From assembly GCA_003864495.1 (NCBI GenBank), contig ML133437.1, positions 2,046,001-2,110,000 on the forward strand: DNA of 64,000 bases. Direction: 5' to 3'. A model generated the notes under the pieces. It searched no databases. It was not told the DNA's origin and saw only the letters and a program-made list of their open reading frames with translations. Origin of the DNA: Nemopilema nomurai. Its lineage: Eukaryota > Cnidaria > Scyphozoa > Rhizostomeae > Rhizostomatidae. Below, in pieces: positions 1 through 11,228 of this stretch (positions are counted from its first letter, which is position 1; each line of letters starts with the position of its first letter). Made by a program: the position numbers and the translations under genes.

Positions 1-99
1 GATTCCGCTTATGAGTCTGGTGATAGCCCTGGGTTTAGTTTCAGCAATGGTAACTCGACTGCTAAGTTGAGACCTCCTTGGTACCAAGTGGTCAGATGA
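1..99 (+). CDS. C-terminal fragment of an upstream gene (partial)
   Basis: Frame 1 is open from the first base of the window for 32 codons and ends at a TGA at 97-99. The peptide is rich in Ser, Gly and Asn and ends in PPWYQVVR; it looks like a last coding exon rather than random translation. No domain is recognisable, so no function is given. The 5' part lies outside the window. A chance open frame of this length is quite possible, so confidence is moderate to low. Confidence 0.35.
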   Translation, partial: DSAYESGDSPGFSFSNGNSTAKLRPPWYQVVR

Positions 100-1548
100 C
101 TTGAAGTGCTTACATTGAGGAATACAATGCACACGTTGACAATGAAAGCGGTAAGTGTGTGGATATTGTGAAGGGCAATTTTTAACTAGAAACATATCGT
201 CTACATGCTTAGAGAGACTAGTTTGATGTCTCATCTTCAAGAATGACATTTAAGTCGCATTACCTAACCTCTACCGCACGGGTCGATAAAGTGCTTTACA
301 TCACCATGAACTGCATCTCGACCAAGACCCGTCGAACGAGATAGTGGTGGGCGGTGTTGCTTAGTCAAGAAGTTGACTAAGATGTGGTGCTTTATTTCAG
401 ATGTCAGAATAAGTGACGGCTCCACGGCTGGGGGGAAGGAAGGTTGTGTCGGATAATGTCATATTTGAGGAAGGCTTATTAGTAATTTTCGTAAGAAAAA
501 ATGAAAGTGATTTGGTTTTTGGTTTGTGACGAAGAAGGTTTGAACTATAAAAATTGCAGCCGCAGGAAGGTTATAGCTTTTTATTGACTCTGCTTTATCT
601 CTAAAGAATGGCAGCTAAACTTCATAGTGGTTTTAAAAAAGTATTATGGAAATAAATAGAAAAAGGCAGAGGTCGGCGATGATAGCAGCCTCAAGATAGC
701 TACTTATAGAAGGATACTTTCCAGGATAATGATGAAATCTCGATCGAGGAACATGAATATAGTAAGATAGCATTTATACTGGTTGGTCAAGATTTGTGCC
801 TTAGCTTGTGAACTGGTAGCACGTGATAATGCTAATTCTTATCAACATCAGACAACCTGCCGGGAAAGCAAAAGGCGGGGAAGCAAAGGGTGGGAAAGCA
901 AAGGGGGGCGGGGAAGCAAAGGGGGGCGGGGAAGCACCTGTCGCAGCATGACTCAAGGTCATTCAACTGCATTCGCTGACTGAAACCATCCCGGTCATGA
1001 ATCGGCTAAGGAGCCCCACCGAGCTCAAAGCTACTAATTAGGCCGGTCGATTCGAATTCGCCTTGCGGCTAACCAATTATCAATGGAAGCCATGCGTTGA
1101 TTAGCAAATTTAGGGGCAAATCGAAGGCAGTGGGTGGAACCCAACATGAATGAAGAAAAGAAGCCGGTCACGTGAGGCTTTTACTACGATTATGGCGTGT
1201 CATGGTCTTACAAGTGCCAAACAAATAGAGGGCTCAAATGGGATTAGAAATACTTGTGCTTTTCATTTATAGCCATTTAAAGTTGTTAGTTTTGAGAGGA
1301 TCAGGGCTTATGTAGTTAATATATTGTAATTCACCTTCAAAAGACAAGCTCAAATTGAGTTAGAAATGGCTGATGATTGCCTACACAAAGTTAGCAGAGA
1401 CATCTCGGGGTTATGCTATAAGTGGAAATGGAAAACATTGCATGGACATTAAATAAAATTCTGATTGTTTTCAAAATAATTATCAATTGACGTTTGAAGA
1501 TGTCTTTGAAGATTTGCCCTTTTTAATATCGTTGCTTGATTCTTTCAG
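100..1548. other. Intergenic region and likely 5' UTR intron of the coiled-coil gene
   Basis: No coding region is supported here. The right edge is set by a good splice acceptor (ttctttcag, ending at 1548), 77 bases before the coiled-coil start codon. This suggests a non-coding 5' exon somewhere in this stretch, whose donor I could not place. A G-rich minisatellite lies at 861-937. A 66-codon open frame across that repeat is explained by its composition. Confidence 0.5.
861..937 (+). repeat. G-rich minisatellite, about 5 units of 15-18 bp
   Basis: The unit is approximately cggggaagcaaaggg with variable G-run lengths, repeated about five times. Several G-runs of 3-6 bases on the + strand could form a G-quadruplex. 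It lies upstream of the coiled-coil gene. Confidence 0.8.
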
Positions 1549-1625
1549 GTACTGACTAAATGAAAGCACGTGCTTTGTAAAAACATACAAATCCCTCGCC
1601 AAACAGGGATACAAAGCATAGCACG

Positions 1626-4600
1626 ATGATGAGCGGAGGATCGTCCACCGACACTAGGGAGGCTGTTGCTCTTTTGTCAGAAAAAGATAAGAAGATTGCC
1701 GAATTGAAGCGGCAGTTGAACAATTTACGGACTCGGAATGTCGGGTTAGAAAACTGCGTAAAAAACCAGGACTCGGCAGTCCGCAAAATAGGATCGCTCG
1801 TCGTATCGCCGCGTTCCACCCAAAGCAGTGATTGCGTAACGGCGGACGAAATAGAAGACGTTATCGATGATGTTTATCGAAAAATTCGCCGTATGGAAGA
1901 CATCGACAGTGAGTTGAGCGGCTTCGCCCGCGGAGCGCGGAAAAACGCGTCCTTGCGTTTGACAGGGGAAGTACAGTTCGATGGAAGGACTGGATACACT
2001 AGAAAAGATAGCACTGATTCGCAGAATGAAAACATCGGACATCAAGATTTTGATGATAAAAGACCTCGTCAACGAGGATTTAATAGCAAGGTGAAGAAAG
2101 CTGAAAGTGATATATTTGCAGCAGAAAGAGCTTTCAGGCAGATAGCAAAAGACAAGAATTTCGATGAGAAAATGCTGAATGTTCGGTTGGAACAGCTGCG
2201 AGCTGAAAGAGACACTCTGTACGACATTATAAAGCAGTACGAGCCAATACTTTTCCATGTTGGAGAAGATGCGGCCCAGAAAGTCGAACGAAGAAGCAAG
2301 GACGCAAAGCACAGCCCAAAGCGATTGGAGATAGAGGCGACCGTAACCCTGCAGAACAACGGAGAAGAAAAAGAGGAGTTGCTGTATCACATAGAAGAAC
2401 TGAGGAAATGCTTACTGGACATAAAGGAATACAAATCAAGGAGAAGGCCGAGCGACATTGCAAATGAAAGATCGCATCTGGCTCCACGTGAGACGGAAGC
2501 AGGCTTCAACACAGCAAATGGCCTAGAGAATAAAAATGGCGGCCACCAGTCGATTAGAGGGGAGAACAGGGGCCAAAGAAATGAAAACGCAGGAGGGTTG
2601 AAAGAGGATTCCATGCGACCCAGTGGACTTGGGGGCTTGGAGAAAACAAGGAGAATGTCATTAACGGCAGAAAAGCCGGGGGTCTTGATTGACAGTGACA
2701 TCAATGAAGGAAATCACGTGACACGCCTGTTCTCCAATAGAATAAAGGAGCTAGAAGAGCATGAAGTAGAAAACAAAAAGATGATTGGGCAGTTGCGAGA
2801 AGAGTTAAAGACGGTCAGTGCACAAAAGGCTGAAGTTATGAAAGATAGAGATAGATTACTTGGAAAAGTTCAAGGATGGGTAGAATCAGGGCCTCGTAGG
2901 AAAGGAAAGGATGATGAATCACAAGATATGGTAGCGAAGATGGATACCTACTTACATGGGATGAAGGAAGACCTTCTAAACTCAAAGATTCATCGCGATG
3001 ATTTAGAGAATGAATTGTGGAAGGCGAAAAATGTTTTGCAAGAAGAAACGCGGCAGAGGAACGAAGTTGAAAAGGAGCTGCTTGCTGCGAGAAGGAAAGA
3101 AGTCGAGAGCCGACAGAAGCAAGAGGTGATGGGAGATAGTCTGAATGAATCAAAGCGAAAAATAAAGGAGCTAGAAAAGACTGTTGAGGAAGAAAAGATA
3201 AATGCTAGAGATATTGAGACTGAAGCAAAAAAATTAGAAATGGCTTTGAATGACGAAGCAAAGCGTGGCGATGCAGCTGAGTCGAAGAAGCTAGAATTAG
3301 AGCACGACTTGGAAGAGGAAAAGGAAAACTCGTCCGTGTTTCGGAAAATGTTGCAGGAAATTGAAAAGGCGAAAAAGAATGTAGAGGAAGATTTGAAACT
3401 GGTCAAGTTAGAGTATGAAAAAAGCATAAGAAACAACGCAGAGTTGAAAGGTGTTCTTCAAAACGAGAAAGAACATGTCGAAGAATTACAGAAGAAGCAA
3501 GCAGTACAAGACGAAGAATTTGAGGGAGCAAGGAGCGAACTCAACATGACCCTTAAGGAGATGGAAGATCTGAAGCATCGACTAAAAAGAACGGAGGAGG
3601 ACTTGGCAATAGCAGAGAAGCTAAAGCCGAGCCTTGAGGAGGCGCAGAACAAAAATTCACACCTGCTGAGAAGAGAAAGCATGTTGGAAAATGAGTTGGC
3701 AGCGACGAAGATAAAGCTTCATAGCATCTCGGAGAAGAATGCTCAACTAGAGGGGCTTATGGACAAATGGAAGGATGATTTGAGCAAAGCAAACAGTACT
3801 ATAAATGAACTAGAAGGAATGAACAAAGTTTTGAACAAGGGTGAAGAATCACTGAAGAGGAAGATAGCCGCAGTTTCACTAGAGTTGGATGATGTAACAC
3901 GCAATAGCGAGATCTTACAGAGCAAGCTGAATCTCAGAAATGAAGAGCTGATAAAAGAGCAAAGAGAAAAAGCGAAGAAAAATGAGGAGCTACAGAAAAT
4001 CAAAGGCGCTTTGATAGAAAAGGAGAAAGAATTGGAAGCGACTTGGAAACAAGTGAATGAAAGTGAGAGGGAAAATGAGCTGCTAAATGCAGAATTGGTG
4101 GAAGCCAAGAATGAACGAAACCGTATGAAAATAAAAACAGAAGAAGACGAAGATGCATTTAAAGTTTTTGAGATGGAGATTAAATCGCTGCGGTTGTTAA
4201 CAGAAACCCTAGAATCAGAGAAAAATGATTTGCAAAAACAGCTTAAAACTAAAGGGAGTGAAATCTCAAAGCTTATTGAAATGCAAGCAAGCTTGACAAA
4301 TGAAAGAGATGAAACGAAAGAGGAGCTTGAGATCGCCAAACAAGAAGCTGTTGAAAACGAAGGCATGATATTAGAAGCAAATAAAATCCTTGAGAGTAAA
4401 GATGACAGACTGAGGAAAGAAGAAAAAAAGGTTAGGAAATTGGAAAATGAAATTGCGGACATGGAGAATGAGATCAAACAGCTTGTCGATGTTAATGAAA
4501 AGTTGAGGAAAGATGAAGAGGTAATCAAGAAGCGATTAGACTCAAGCCAAAACGAGTTCAAAGGATTGCAAAAGTCTTTGGAAAAGTCCTGGAAAGAAAA

Positions 4601-6749
4601 AGAAGGACTACAGGGAGCAATAGAAAAATTGCAAAATGATAAGAAGGAAACAGCGGATGAGTTGAATATTATTCAGAAAGTTGTGGAACAGAAAGACAAA
4701 GAAATTTCCATCTTCGAGACAAGGGAGCTTGAAAAAGAAAAAAGAATTTCTGAGCTAGTAAGGGGCACTGAAGAATTGCAAAATCAGCTCCTGAAGGCGC
4801 ATGGAGACTTAAAGAAAAAAGAAGAGAAGCATTCACAACTTGAAATGCGAATGTTTGAGAAGGAAGAACAACTTAAAACCCAGCGCTTTAAAAATAATAG
4901 TCTTCTAGAAAACATATCTCAGAAAAACAAAGAAATCGACCAACTTCGAGACAAAATAAAAGACGCTATTGAAAAAGGCGAAGCGGAACAAAGCAACATA
5001 ACCAAAAGACTGAAGCTGGAAATGGAGCTATTGAAATCTAAACATGAATCAGAGCTGACGGATATAAAAGGAAAACATGAATTATGCCAAGAGTATATGC
5101 AGTCATTGCGGAAACAAGTAGAAGGTTACAAGCAGCGTGAGATTAAATTTCAAAAGAATGGAAGTCAAATGAAAGAAGAGTTCGGGAAACTGACGAATGA
5201 ATTGCAGCAAGCAAAGATGATACTTCGAGACTTCCAAACCGCGTTGCTGGACAAGGATAATGATCTCAAGAAGATAAATGACGCAGTTTTGCTGCTTGAA
5301 AATGCACACGCAACGAGAGAAGCAGGGTTGCACAGCAAAATATTGTCGCTGCAAAATGAGATCGATGCTTTGAACAAAGAGAGTTCTCTTGTGCAGAAAG
5401 AGCTACGCAGCAATGAAGATTATGTCGCTAAGCTGAAGGACGAAAAAGAAGAATTGATAGAAAGATTAAAAAATGACGAGAAGATTTTGAAAGATTTGCA
5501 TGAAGAAAATAGCTATCTGCATGATGATATGGGGAAATTTAAAAGGGAGCTTGCGAGGGGAAACGAGGCTCTAGGAAGGAAAGAACGAGAAACTGAAGAG
5601 CTGAATGAAAAAATCATCCAGGACGGATTGGCAGTTGAGGAGTTGATGGAACATTTGGAAGGAACATTGGGGGACGTTCGTCAACAGTTAGCAGTTGTGG
5701 AAGATGAGAAGATCAATCTAAAGGCACTGATGGACAATGATAAGCTGAAATTGAAAGAATTTGAAGATGATTTGAAAGATGCAAAGCAGGAGTTGCTACA
5801 AAAAGAAGAAGATTTGATGCTAGAGAAAGCAAAGTCAAAATCGTTGCAGAAGCAATTACGGAATACAGAGAATGCGAACGAGGATAAAAAGAAGATTGCT
5901 GATCTAAAATCTGACCTTTTTAAGATAGGAAGGGAGAAACAGGCTGCGATTGTGAATCTCACGAAGGAGAGGGACGAGGCCATATTGCAGAAAACAGCCG
6001 AAAAAATGGCGAAGGACAACGTTAAGTTGCAGATGAAAAACATGAAAGATGAAGTTGAGAAAATGAAAAAGATCAAGCAAGATAAGGATAAAGAGTTTGA
6101 CAGGTATGTGGAGGAGCTCAAGAGAAGACTCGTGAAAAGTAGAGAAAGAGAGAAAGAAGCCGTTAGAAAGGAGGCAGACTACAGGGAGAAATTGAAAGAA
6201 ATGTCAGAAACGATCAGAATGTTAGAAAGAAGAATCGAGGACGCGGTGTATATGGCTGAAGAGGAGAAGAAGAAAAGAGAGGAGATCTTGGCACATCTGT
6301 TGCTGCCTATGGAAGAAATGGGCATGAAAGAACGAAACGAGGCGATGATTGATGCCGACCACTGGAAGCAGAGAGTAAGCAACTTACATAGAAACATTGA
6401 AGACTTCAAGCATCAGTTTTCTAAGTTCAAAAGTACGGCTGTGGCAGACGGCGTAGCTTATAAAGATCAGCTCGAGAGTAAAAGATCAGAGGAAATGCAT
6501 GATTTGAAGAGGGAACTGGATTCAATGAAGAAAGAGAAATCAAAACTGCAGGATAGGATGCAGCGGTTGAATTCTGAAGTCGATTTGCTTGCCGATAAGA
6601 AAGAAAAAATAACAAAAGACAACAACCGGCTTTCAGAGGAACTCAGGCTTGCTAGACAGGAAGCCATGATTCAAAAACACGAACTTGATTGGTTGAGAGA
6701 CACAATAGGTAGAGATGGCGCACAAAAGAAGTCGATTGATCTAATGTAG
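1626..6749 (+). CDS. Very large coiled-coil protein, intronless coding region (1,707 aa)
   Basis: This is a single open frame with ATG-ATG at 1626/1629; a splice acceptor at 1547-1548 implies an intron in the 5' UTR. The protein is extremely rich in Lys, Glu, Leu and Asp and has continuous heptad-like spacing. A first short coiled coil covers about residues 18-50. Residues about 270-350 form a looser Gly/Asn/Arg-rich stretch that includes an RRMS motif, a possible PKA site. An almost unbroken rod follows from about residue 365 to 1690. I see no signal peptide, membrane segment, motor head, GRIP, FYVE or other recognisable domain. Long rods of this kind occur in golgins, centrosomal and cilium-root proteins and in myosin tails, but the composition alone does not choose between them. 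It is convergent with MRTO4. Its reality as a gene is very likely; its function is unknown. Confidence 0.9.
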   Translation: MMSGGSSTDTREAVALLSEKDKKIAELKRQLNNLRTRNVGLENCVKNQDSAVRKIGSLVVSPRSTQSSDCVTADEIEDVIDDVYRKIRRMEDIDSELSGFARGARKNASLRLTGEVQFDGRTGYTRKDSTDSQNENIGHQDFDDKRPRQRGFNSKVKKAESDIFAAERAFRQIAKDKNFDEKMLNVRLEQLRAERDTLYDIIKQYEPILFHVGEDAAQKVERRSKDAKHSPKRLEIEATVTLQNNGEEKEELLYHIEELRKCLLDIKEYKSRRRPSDIANERSHLAPRETEAGFNTANGLENKNGGHQSIRGENRGQRNENAGGLKEDSMRPSGLGGLEKTRRMSLTAEKPGVLIDSDINEGNHVTRLFSNRIKELEEHEVENKKMIGQLREELKTVSAQKAEVMKDRDRLLGKVQGWVESGPRRKGKDDESQDMVAKMDTYLHGMKEDLLNSKIHRDDLENELWKAKNVLQEETRQRNEVEKELLAARRKEVESRQKQEVMGDSLNESKRKIKELEKTVEEEKINARDIETEAKKLEMALNDEAKRGDAAESKKLELEHDLEEEKENSSVFRKMLQEIEKAKKNVEEDLKLVKLEYEKSIRNNAELKGVLQNEKEHVEELQKKQAVQDEEFEGARSELNMTLKEMEDLKHRLKRTEEDLAIAEKLKPSLEEAQNKNSHLLRRESMLENELAATKIKLHSISEKNAQLEGLMDKWKDDLSKANSTINELEGMNKVLNKGEESLKRKIAAVSLELDDVTRNSEILQSKLNLRNEELIKEQREKAKKNEELQKIKGALIEKEKELEATWKQVNESERENELLNAELVEAKNERNRMKIKTEEDEDAFKVFEMEIKSLRLLTETLESEKNDLQKQLKTKGSEISKLIEMQASLTNERDETKEELEIAKQEAVENEGMILEANKILESKDDRLRKEEKKVRKLENEIADMENEIKQLVDVNEKLRKDEEVIKKRLDSSQNEFKGLQKSLEKSWKEKEGLQGAIEKLQNDKKETADELNIIQKVVEQKDKEISIFETRELEKEKRISELVRGTEELQNQLLKAHGDLKKKEEKHSQLEMRMFEKEEQLKTQRFKNNSLLENISQKNKEIDQLRDKIKDAIEKGEAEQSNITKRLKLEMELLKSKHESELTDIKGKHELCQEYMQSLRKQVEGYKQREIKFQKNGSQMKEEFGKLTNELQQAKMILRDFQTALLDKDNDLKKINDAVLLLENAHATREAGLHSKILSLQNEIDALNKESSLVQKELRSNEDYVAKLKDEKEELIERLKNDEKILKDLHEENSYLHDDMGKFKRELARGNEALGRKERETEELNEKIIQDGLAVEELMEHLEGTLGDVRQQLAVVEDEKINLKALMDNDKLKLKEFEDDLKDAKQELLQKEEDLMLEKAKSKSLQKQLRNTENANEDKKKIADLKSDLFKIGREKQAAIVNLTKERDEAILQKTAEKMAKDNVKLQMKNMKDEVEKMKKIKQDKDKEFDRYVEELKRRLVKSREREKEAVRKEADYREKLKEMSETIRMLERRIEDAVYMAEEEKKKREEILAHLLLPMEEMGMKERNEAMIDADHWKQRVSNLHRNIEDFKHQFSKFKSTAVADGVAYKDQLESKRSEEMHDLKRELDSMKKEKSKLQDRMQRLNSEVDLLADKKEKITKDNNRLSEELRLARQEAMIQKHELDWLRDTIGRDGAQKKSIDLM

Positions 6750-6822
6750 GATTTCAAGCAGAATTCCCAACCTGCTTATTAGCCCGTGTTTAAGAACATG
6801 TTAATACACTAAGAAAATTTTG

Positions 6823-6828
6823 AATAAA
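6823..6828 (+). terminator. Polyadenylation signal AATAAA for the coiled-coil gene
   Basis: A canonical AATAAA lies 74 bases after the TAG stop codon at 6747-6749. It precedes the MRTO4 signal on the opposite strand, so the two convergent transcripts would end without much overlap. Confidence 0.6.
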
Positions 6829-6919
6829 AAATCTCTATGGATTTTACAGTAAAATACAAGAGTGGATATTTCAAAATAATTGATTAACAACTTCTAAAAG
6901 GAGCATCAGACAATGGAAA

Positions 6920-6925
6920 TTTATT
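6920..6925 (-). terminator. Possible polyadenylation signal for MRTO4
   Basis: Reading the minus strand, AATAAA (tttatt on +) lies about 180 bases after the MRTO4 stop codon. This is a reasonable distance for a 3' UTR, but it is inferred from the motif alone. Confidence 0.45.
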
Positions 6926-7104
6926 GTAATCATTTCATGAGCATGTTTGCCCAAAACATTAAGAAATACTTTTTAATTGTCATCCCATTGAGGGAAAATA
7001 AGTTGGCTTATTATGGTTTAGAAAAGGCAATGTACTGAGCATGGAAGTAGTTAAAAATAGTTCAACTTTTTGAAAAATAAAAAAACCAACTTGGATCAGC
7101 CAAT

Positions 7105-10100
7105 TTAACTATCTACTTCGGATATGTCTCTGTCTTCAAGTTCTTCAAAAATCCCACTTGATGACCAAAGATGGGTGAGCCTGACTCTAAATTCTGACAG
7201 TGGGTGGTTGAACAGTTTCTGCACAAAAAGGATGTGATAACTTTAGCTCTGAGATCACTTTTAGTATGGAATAGTTGAAACCAAATTAAACATGAACATC
7301 AAATGCTTAAAAAACTGAACAGACACATGTATCATAGATTATTGATAACTTTGTCTACAAATGATTTTAAACTATCATTTTTAACATGCAGCAGTGCAAA
7401 TAAAAGGTACACATTTTAGTCTGGGAACTAGCCTTTAAAGCAAACACTGCAAAAATGTAAATTAATTCATGGTTAGCAGAAAAAAAAAACAATCAATGAT
7501 GACTGACCAGAATCCTGCATTGCTCTGGACTCAGTGTATCACCGTCTTTACAAACTGTGTAGTCTTGAGTCAAGTGGATGATACCTAGAAAAAAGTAAAA
7601 TAATAGCTTAAGGTTACAGAAAATAACATGACCTAAGTTATAGTAGTTTCTATCAAAATCAATGATGTAATTAGCAATGATAGAAAGTAATTATCAAAGA
7701 GCAGCATTTTGCCAAGTCCCTAGTCATATATATTTAAATGGCATTGATAAAATAGTTAAGCAAAAGTCATTCACACAGCTTGAAGCTAGATTTGAAATAA
7801 AGATTGAAACAATGAGAAGAAGAACATGCATTAAATTGCCATTGGTGGAAGGGAGAGGACATTCATTGTCAATAAAACAAGCTACAATACATATAATGCC
7901 ATACTTTCCAATCTGATATAGAGATAGCATGCCAAATAAAAAATCCATATTGTTGAAACTTCTTTTTGATATAACTAGCTAATTGACAAATCCAGTAATC
8001 ATATTGGCGAATCCATTAAGCAAACATATCCATTATGTTAGATAAAGGTTCAACTAGCTATTGACAGAGTTGAAACATTTATGTAACATAAGGAACTTGT
8101 CTCTATAATGGATATGTAAACCTGATTTACATAACATATGTAATGTCTTTGCCAACATAAATTCAAATTCAAAATTGGTTGAATCTAACCTTTTTGTAAT
8201 TCAGTTGGCAACCCAAGCTGTCGCAGCTGAGGTTCCATTGAAAAACTGAAGTCTTCTGGGTCCAATGGGCCTAGAAGAACAAGAAAACATGGAATGGGGT
8301 CATACAATTGCCATGTGACCTCATAAAAAAACTAGATTAATGATGTCTCCATATCAAGTGTGCTTTGAAAACACATAATTATGTTTATTTGAATTATTTT
8401 AATACAGGGCATCATATGATGATCACCTTCAGGAATAATAACTTCCTTGGTTGCAATATTTCCAGTTCTTGAGTAATCCATATCTCGATATGCATCAAAC
8501 CACCTAAAAAGATAAAAAACTTTAATAACCCCACCAAGCATTGATTTATGAAAAAGTAATTTGAAACTTCAAAAGCAATTGCTATAAAAAATAAAATTTC
8601 TAACATACCGAAAAACTTCTTCCCTTGATTTATTGGTAAACAGAAGACCAACATTTCCCTTTAACCTCTAGAAAATAAAAAAGGAATTACCTGTTTATGA
8701 AGCAATTAGCCAACTTGGGTTACTGAGAAACCATCACAGCCACCTCTTGCTGGGAAGTCATTTCTTTTTGCATGCACAAAACCTGGTTTACATGTCACTA
8801 AACTTTAGGTTTACATTTGATCAATTAAGACCTTAGACATAATCACTTGAAACTCAATATCACTCACATGCCAAAGTAACAATATTAGAAAAAAATAGGA
8901 TACATACTTTGCTTATTTCGTGTAAGTTCTCTTTATATTCATCTGTCTGTGACCTTCCAAGTGCCACAGCCATTACTTTGTTTTTACCAAAGAAAAACCT
9001 TTGTAAGGATACAAATATTATGTGAAAAGATTAAACAAACCTATACCTTTCCAACAGCCAGTACTTGTTTAAACAACAACAAAGCACTCTCAAATTGAAA
9101 AATTCAATAAAATCAACTTTTAAGTAAATAAATAAAAGATTTCGTTCTTTTCTGAGTCCTGGACCTAAGAATCAGAACAAAAGTCACACACACAACTTTG
9201 AGTAGCAAATGTAACATCTTATTGAATACAAAACAAGAAGATATCCCTAAGTTGACTCACCTACTGTTCCGCCATTCATTGCGAATGTCTTTGATCTTGC
9301 TGTTTCTCATGTTTTCTACTGAGAAAATGTATATGTATGCATACTCATCCACGCAAGTCTTCACCTGAAAAAAACAACACTTCAATATTTGGAACTCAAT
9401 CATCAAATCAATTTGTTTTCTTTTTTTCATCAACTTATAAAGTATCAGATTTTTCTATGATGAGGTAAGAAATCTTTTATAATAAATCTTTTAAAATACC
9501 TTTTTCAAACAAAAAACCACCAATGTTCTTACCAAAGCAACAAAATTCACACTTTAATTGTAACAAATATACAACAAAAACTACATTTGGAAGTTTTCTT
9601 TACATATTTAGGGAGCTTGGTGGATATTATAACATAAGCTACTTGAACTTGAATCATGCAAGCAAGCAATTCAGCTGATGTGGGCCTGGGGTGCTAGGGT
9701 ATTCTCAAATACTAAGGCCTGATTTTTCTGTTTCTGGCTGGATTCATTAGTTCCTCAAACACTCTCACAAAAAACATCAAGGGCTAATTTGGCTTAGCTT
9801 CTAACACCTTATGCAAAATATATGAATCTAGCAGTAATATCTGCATCAGTCTTAGCAGCAATTTGACAGGCCAGCAACTGGTTCTCCCCTTCACCTCATA
9901 AGATCATGATATCTAAGCTTAGCTCCAATTTTCAGCTTCCGTTGCAGTTTCCTTAACCAAATCATTCACACAAACCATTTCTTGCAAAAACTAAAGGGCG
10001 TCATGGGAGCAGTCACTTTCCTTCCAATATTTCTCAAAAATTGCCTTTTGAAGAAGGCCCATGTTAGAATAAGGCCCCTGGATGCCATATAGTTATCTCG

Positions 10101-11077
10101 GTCAGCTTCTGACTTCATACTTTTCTAGAGCAGGAATCTAGACTTTGCTGAAGTGTCTTTCTTTGCAACAATCTGATGTGAAAATCAAGCAATGCCTTTC
10201 ATTTACAAAGTATATACTGAAAATACATGTAGGAGTCTGCTTTATTCCTGGAAATGAACAAAAAGTGTTATCTTTACAAAAAATATATTTGACTGGAGAA
10301 CCTTGACTAGCTCCCTTATTTATATTTGAATGGAAGCAGAACCTAAAAAAAAGTTTAATCATTTTGAAAACAGACAACATCCATTTCTATGTCTATATAT
10401 ATAGATAAATTATACAAGTACCTTATCTACCAGCTCCTTTTTAAGCTCCATTCCTTTACTGCTTGTCTTTGACAAGGAAACTACAAAAAAAGTTTTTTAG
10501 GATTTCAGATTTGGGCAAGCATTTGTGCTCACTGAATATAAACCTAGGTAAAATGCTAAACTCGATTTCATTAGTGTATTTTCAAGACCTGCCAATATAT
10601 TATAAACATTGGCAAACAATTTGGTTACCACTCAAGAGACGACATTGATAGTTCTTTTAGGAGTTACCGTATTATATACTCAAAAGCAAATAACATTGAA
10701 CACTTTCTAGCCTTGCACAAAAACTTGGAATCACCAATTACAAGCTGATAGCAGGAAGGTTCAGCACCCACAATTAGGCCCGAGTCATGCAGATTTCGGT
10801 TTGAAATAATCCTTGAAAGGACAACTTGACAGAAAATTTGTAGATTTACTTTACAAAGTTGTATTAAAGCCACTGAACTGACTCCGTGTATGACAAAAAA
10901 GTGTGGATTATGGAACCATTTGTAATTAGGCATGTTAAAACTCTGAACCCGATTTAAAATCGCAAACTTCAATTTGCTGCCCTCCTTCGTACTCATGGCT
11001 TAATCAGTTGCTATTAAAAAGTTTGCAAATGAGTATTAAAGTCATTTACCAATCTTATTTCGCTTTGATTTTGGCAT
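7105..11077 (-). CDS. MRTO4: mRNA turnover protein 4 homolog (ribosome assembly factor), 9 exons
   Basis: Exons (high to low): 11077-11050, 10480-10422, 9364-9261, 8998-8908, 8667-8609, 8503-8427, 8270-8190, 7584-7508, 7218-7105. Every junction is GT-AG and the frame closes to 229 aa, close to human MRTO4 (about 239 aa). The protein starts MPKSKRNK, as the family does. It then shows the uL10-like core: [73 protein letters not shown] and a C-terminal [10 protein letters not shown] segment. MRTO4 occupies the P0 (uL10) site on pre-60S particles in the nucleolus and is later exchanged for P0. The acidic C-terminal tail is short here ([13 protein letters not shown]). It is convergent with the coiled-coil gene and head-to-head with the first MRPL1 copy. 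Confidence 0.95.
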
Positions 11078-11228
11078 GATGGAGCAAATCAAGAAATACT
11101 TGGTCTTGGGTAGTTCTTCGTCTAGTTGTTGAATAAATTTTATTACAGTGTCCTCGTGTTGTGACGTCCCTTTTTGCTTTGCCTCTCAATGGTAACGAGG
11201 CTGAGCAGAATAAGATGGTAACTTTAAA
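11078..11228. promoter_or_regulatory. Compact bidirectional promoter between MRTO4 and MRPL1 copy A
   Basis: Only 151 bases separate the two divergent start codons, so both 5' UTRs and the shared promoter must fit here unless one gene has a further upstream exon. No TATA box is evident. Both genes belong to ribosome production (nucleolar and mitochondrial), a common arrangement for shared promoters. This is inferred from spacing. Confidence 0.6.

Noticed and set aside
2990..6121. Long serine/phenylalanine-rich minus-strand frames opposite the coiled-coil gene
   Set aside because: Lys/Glu-rich coding sequence read backwards gives Ser/Phe/Leu frames; they are shadows.
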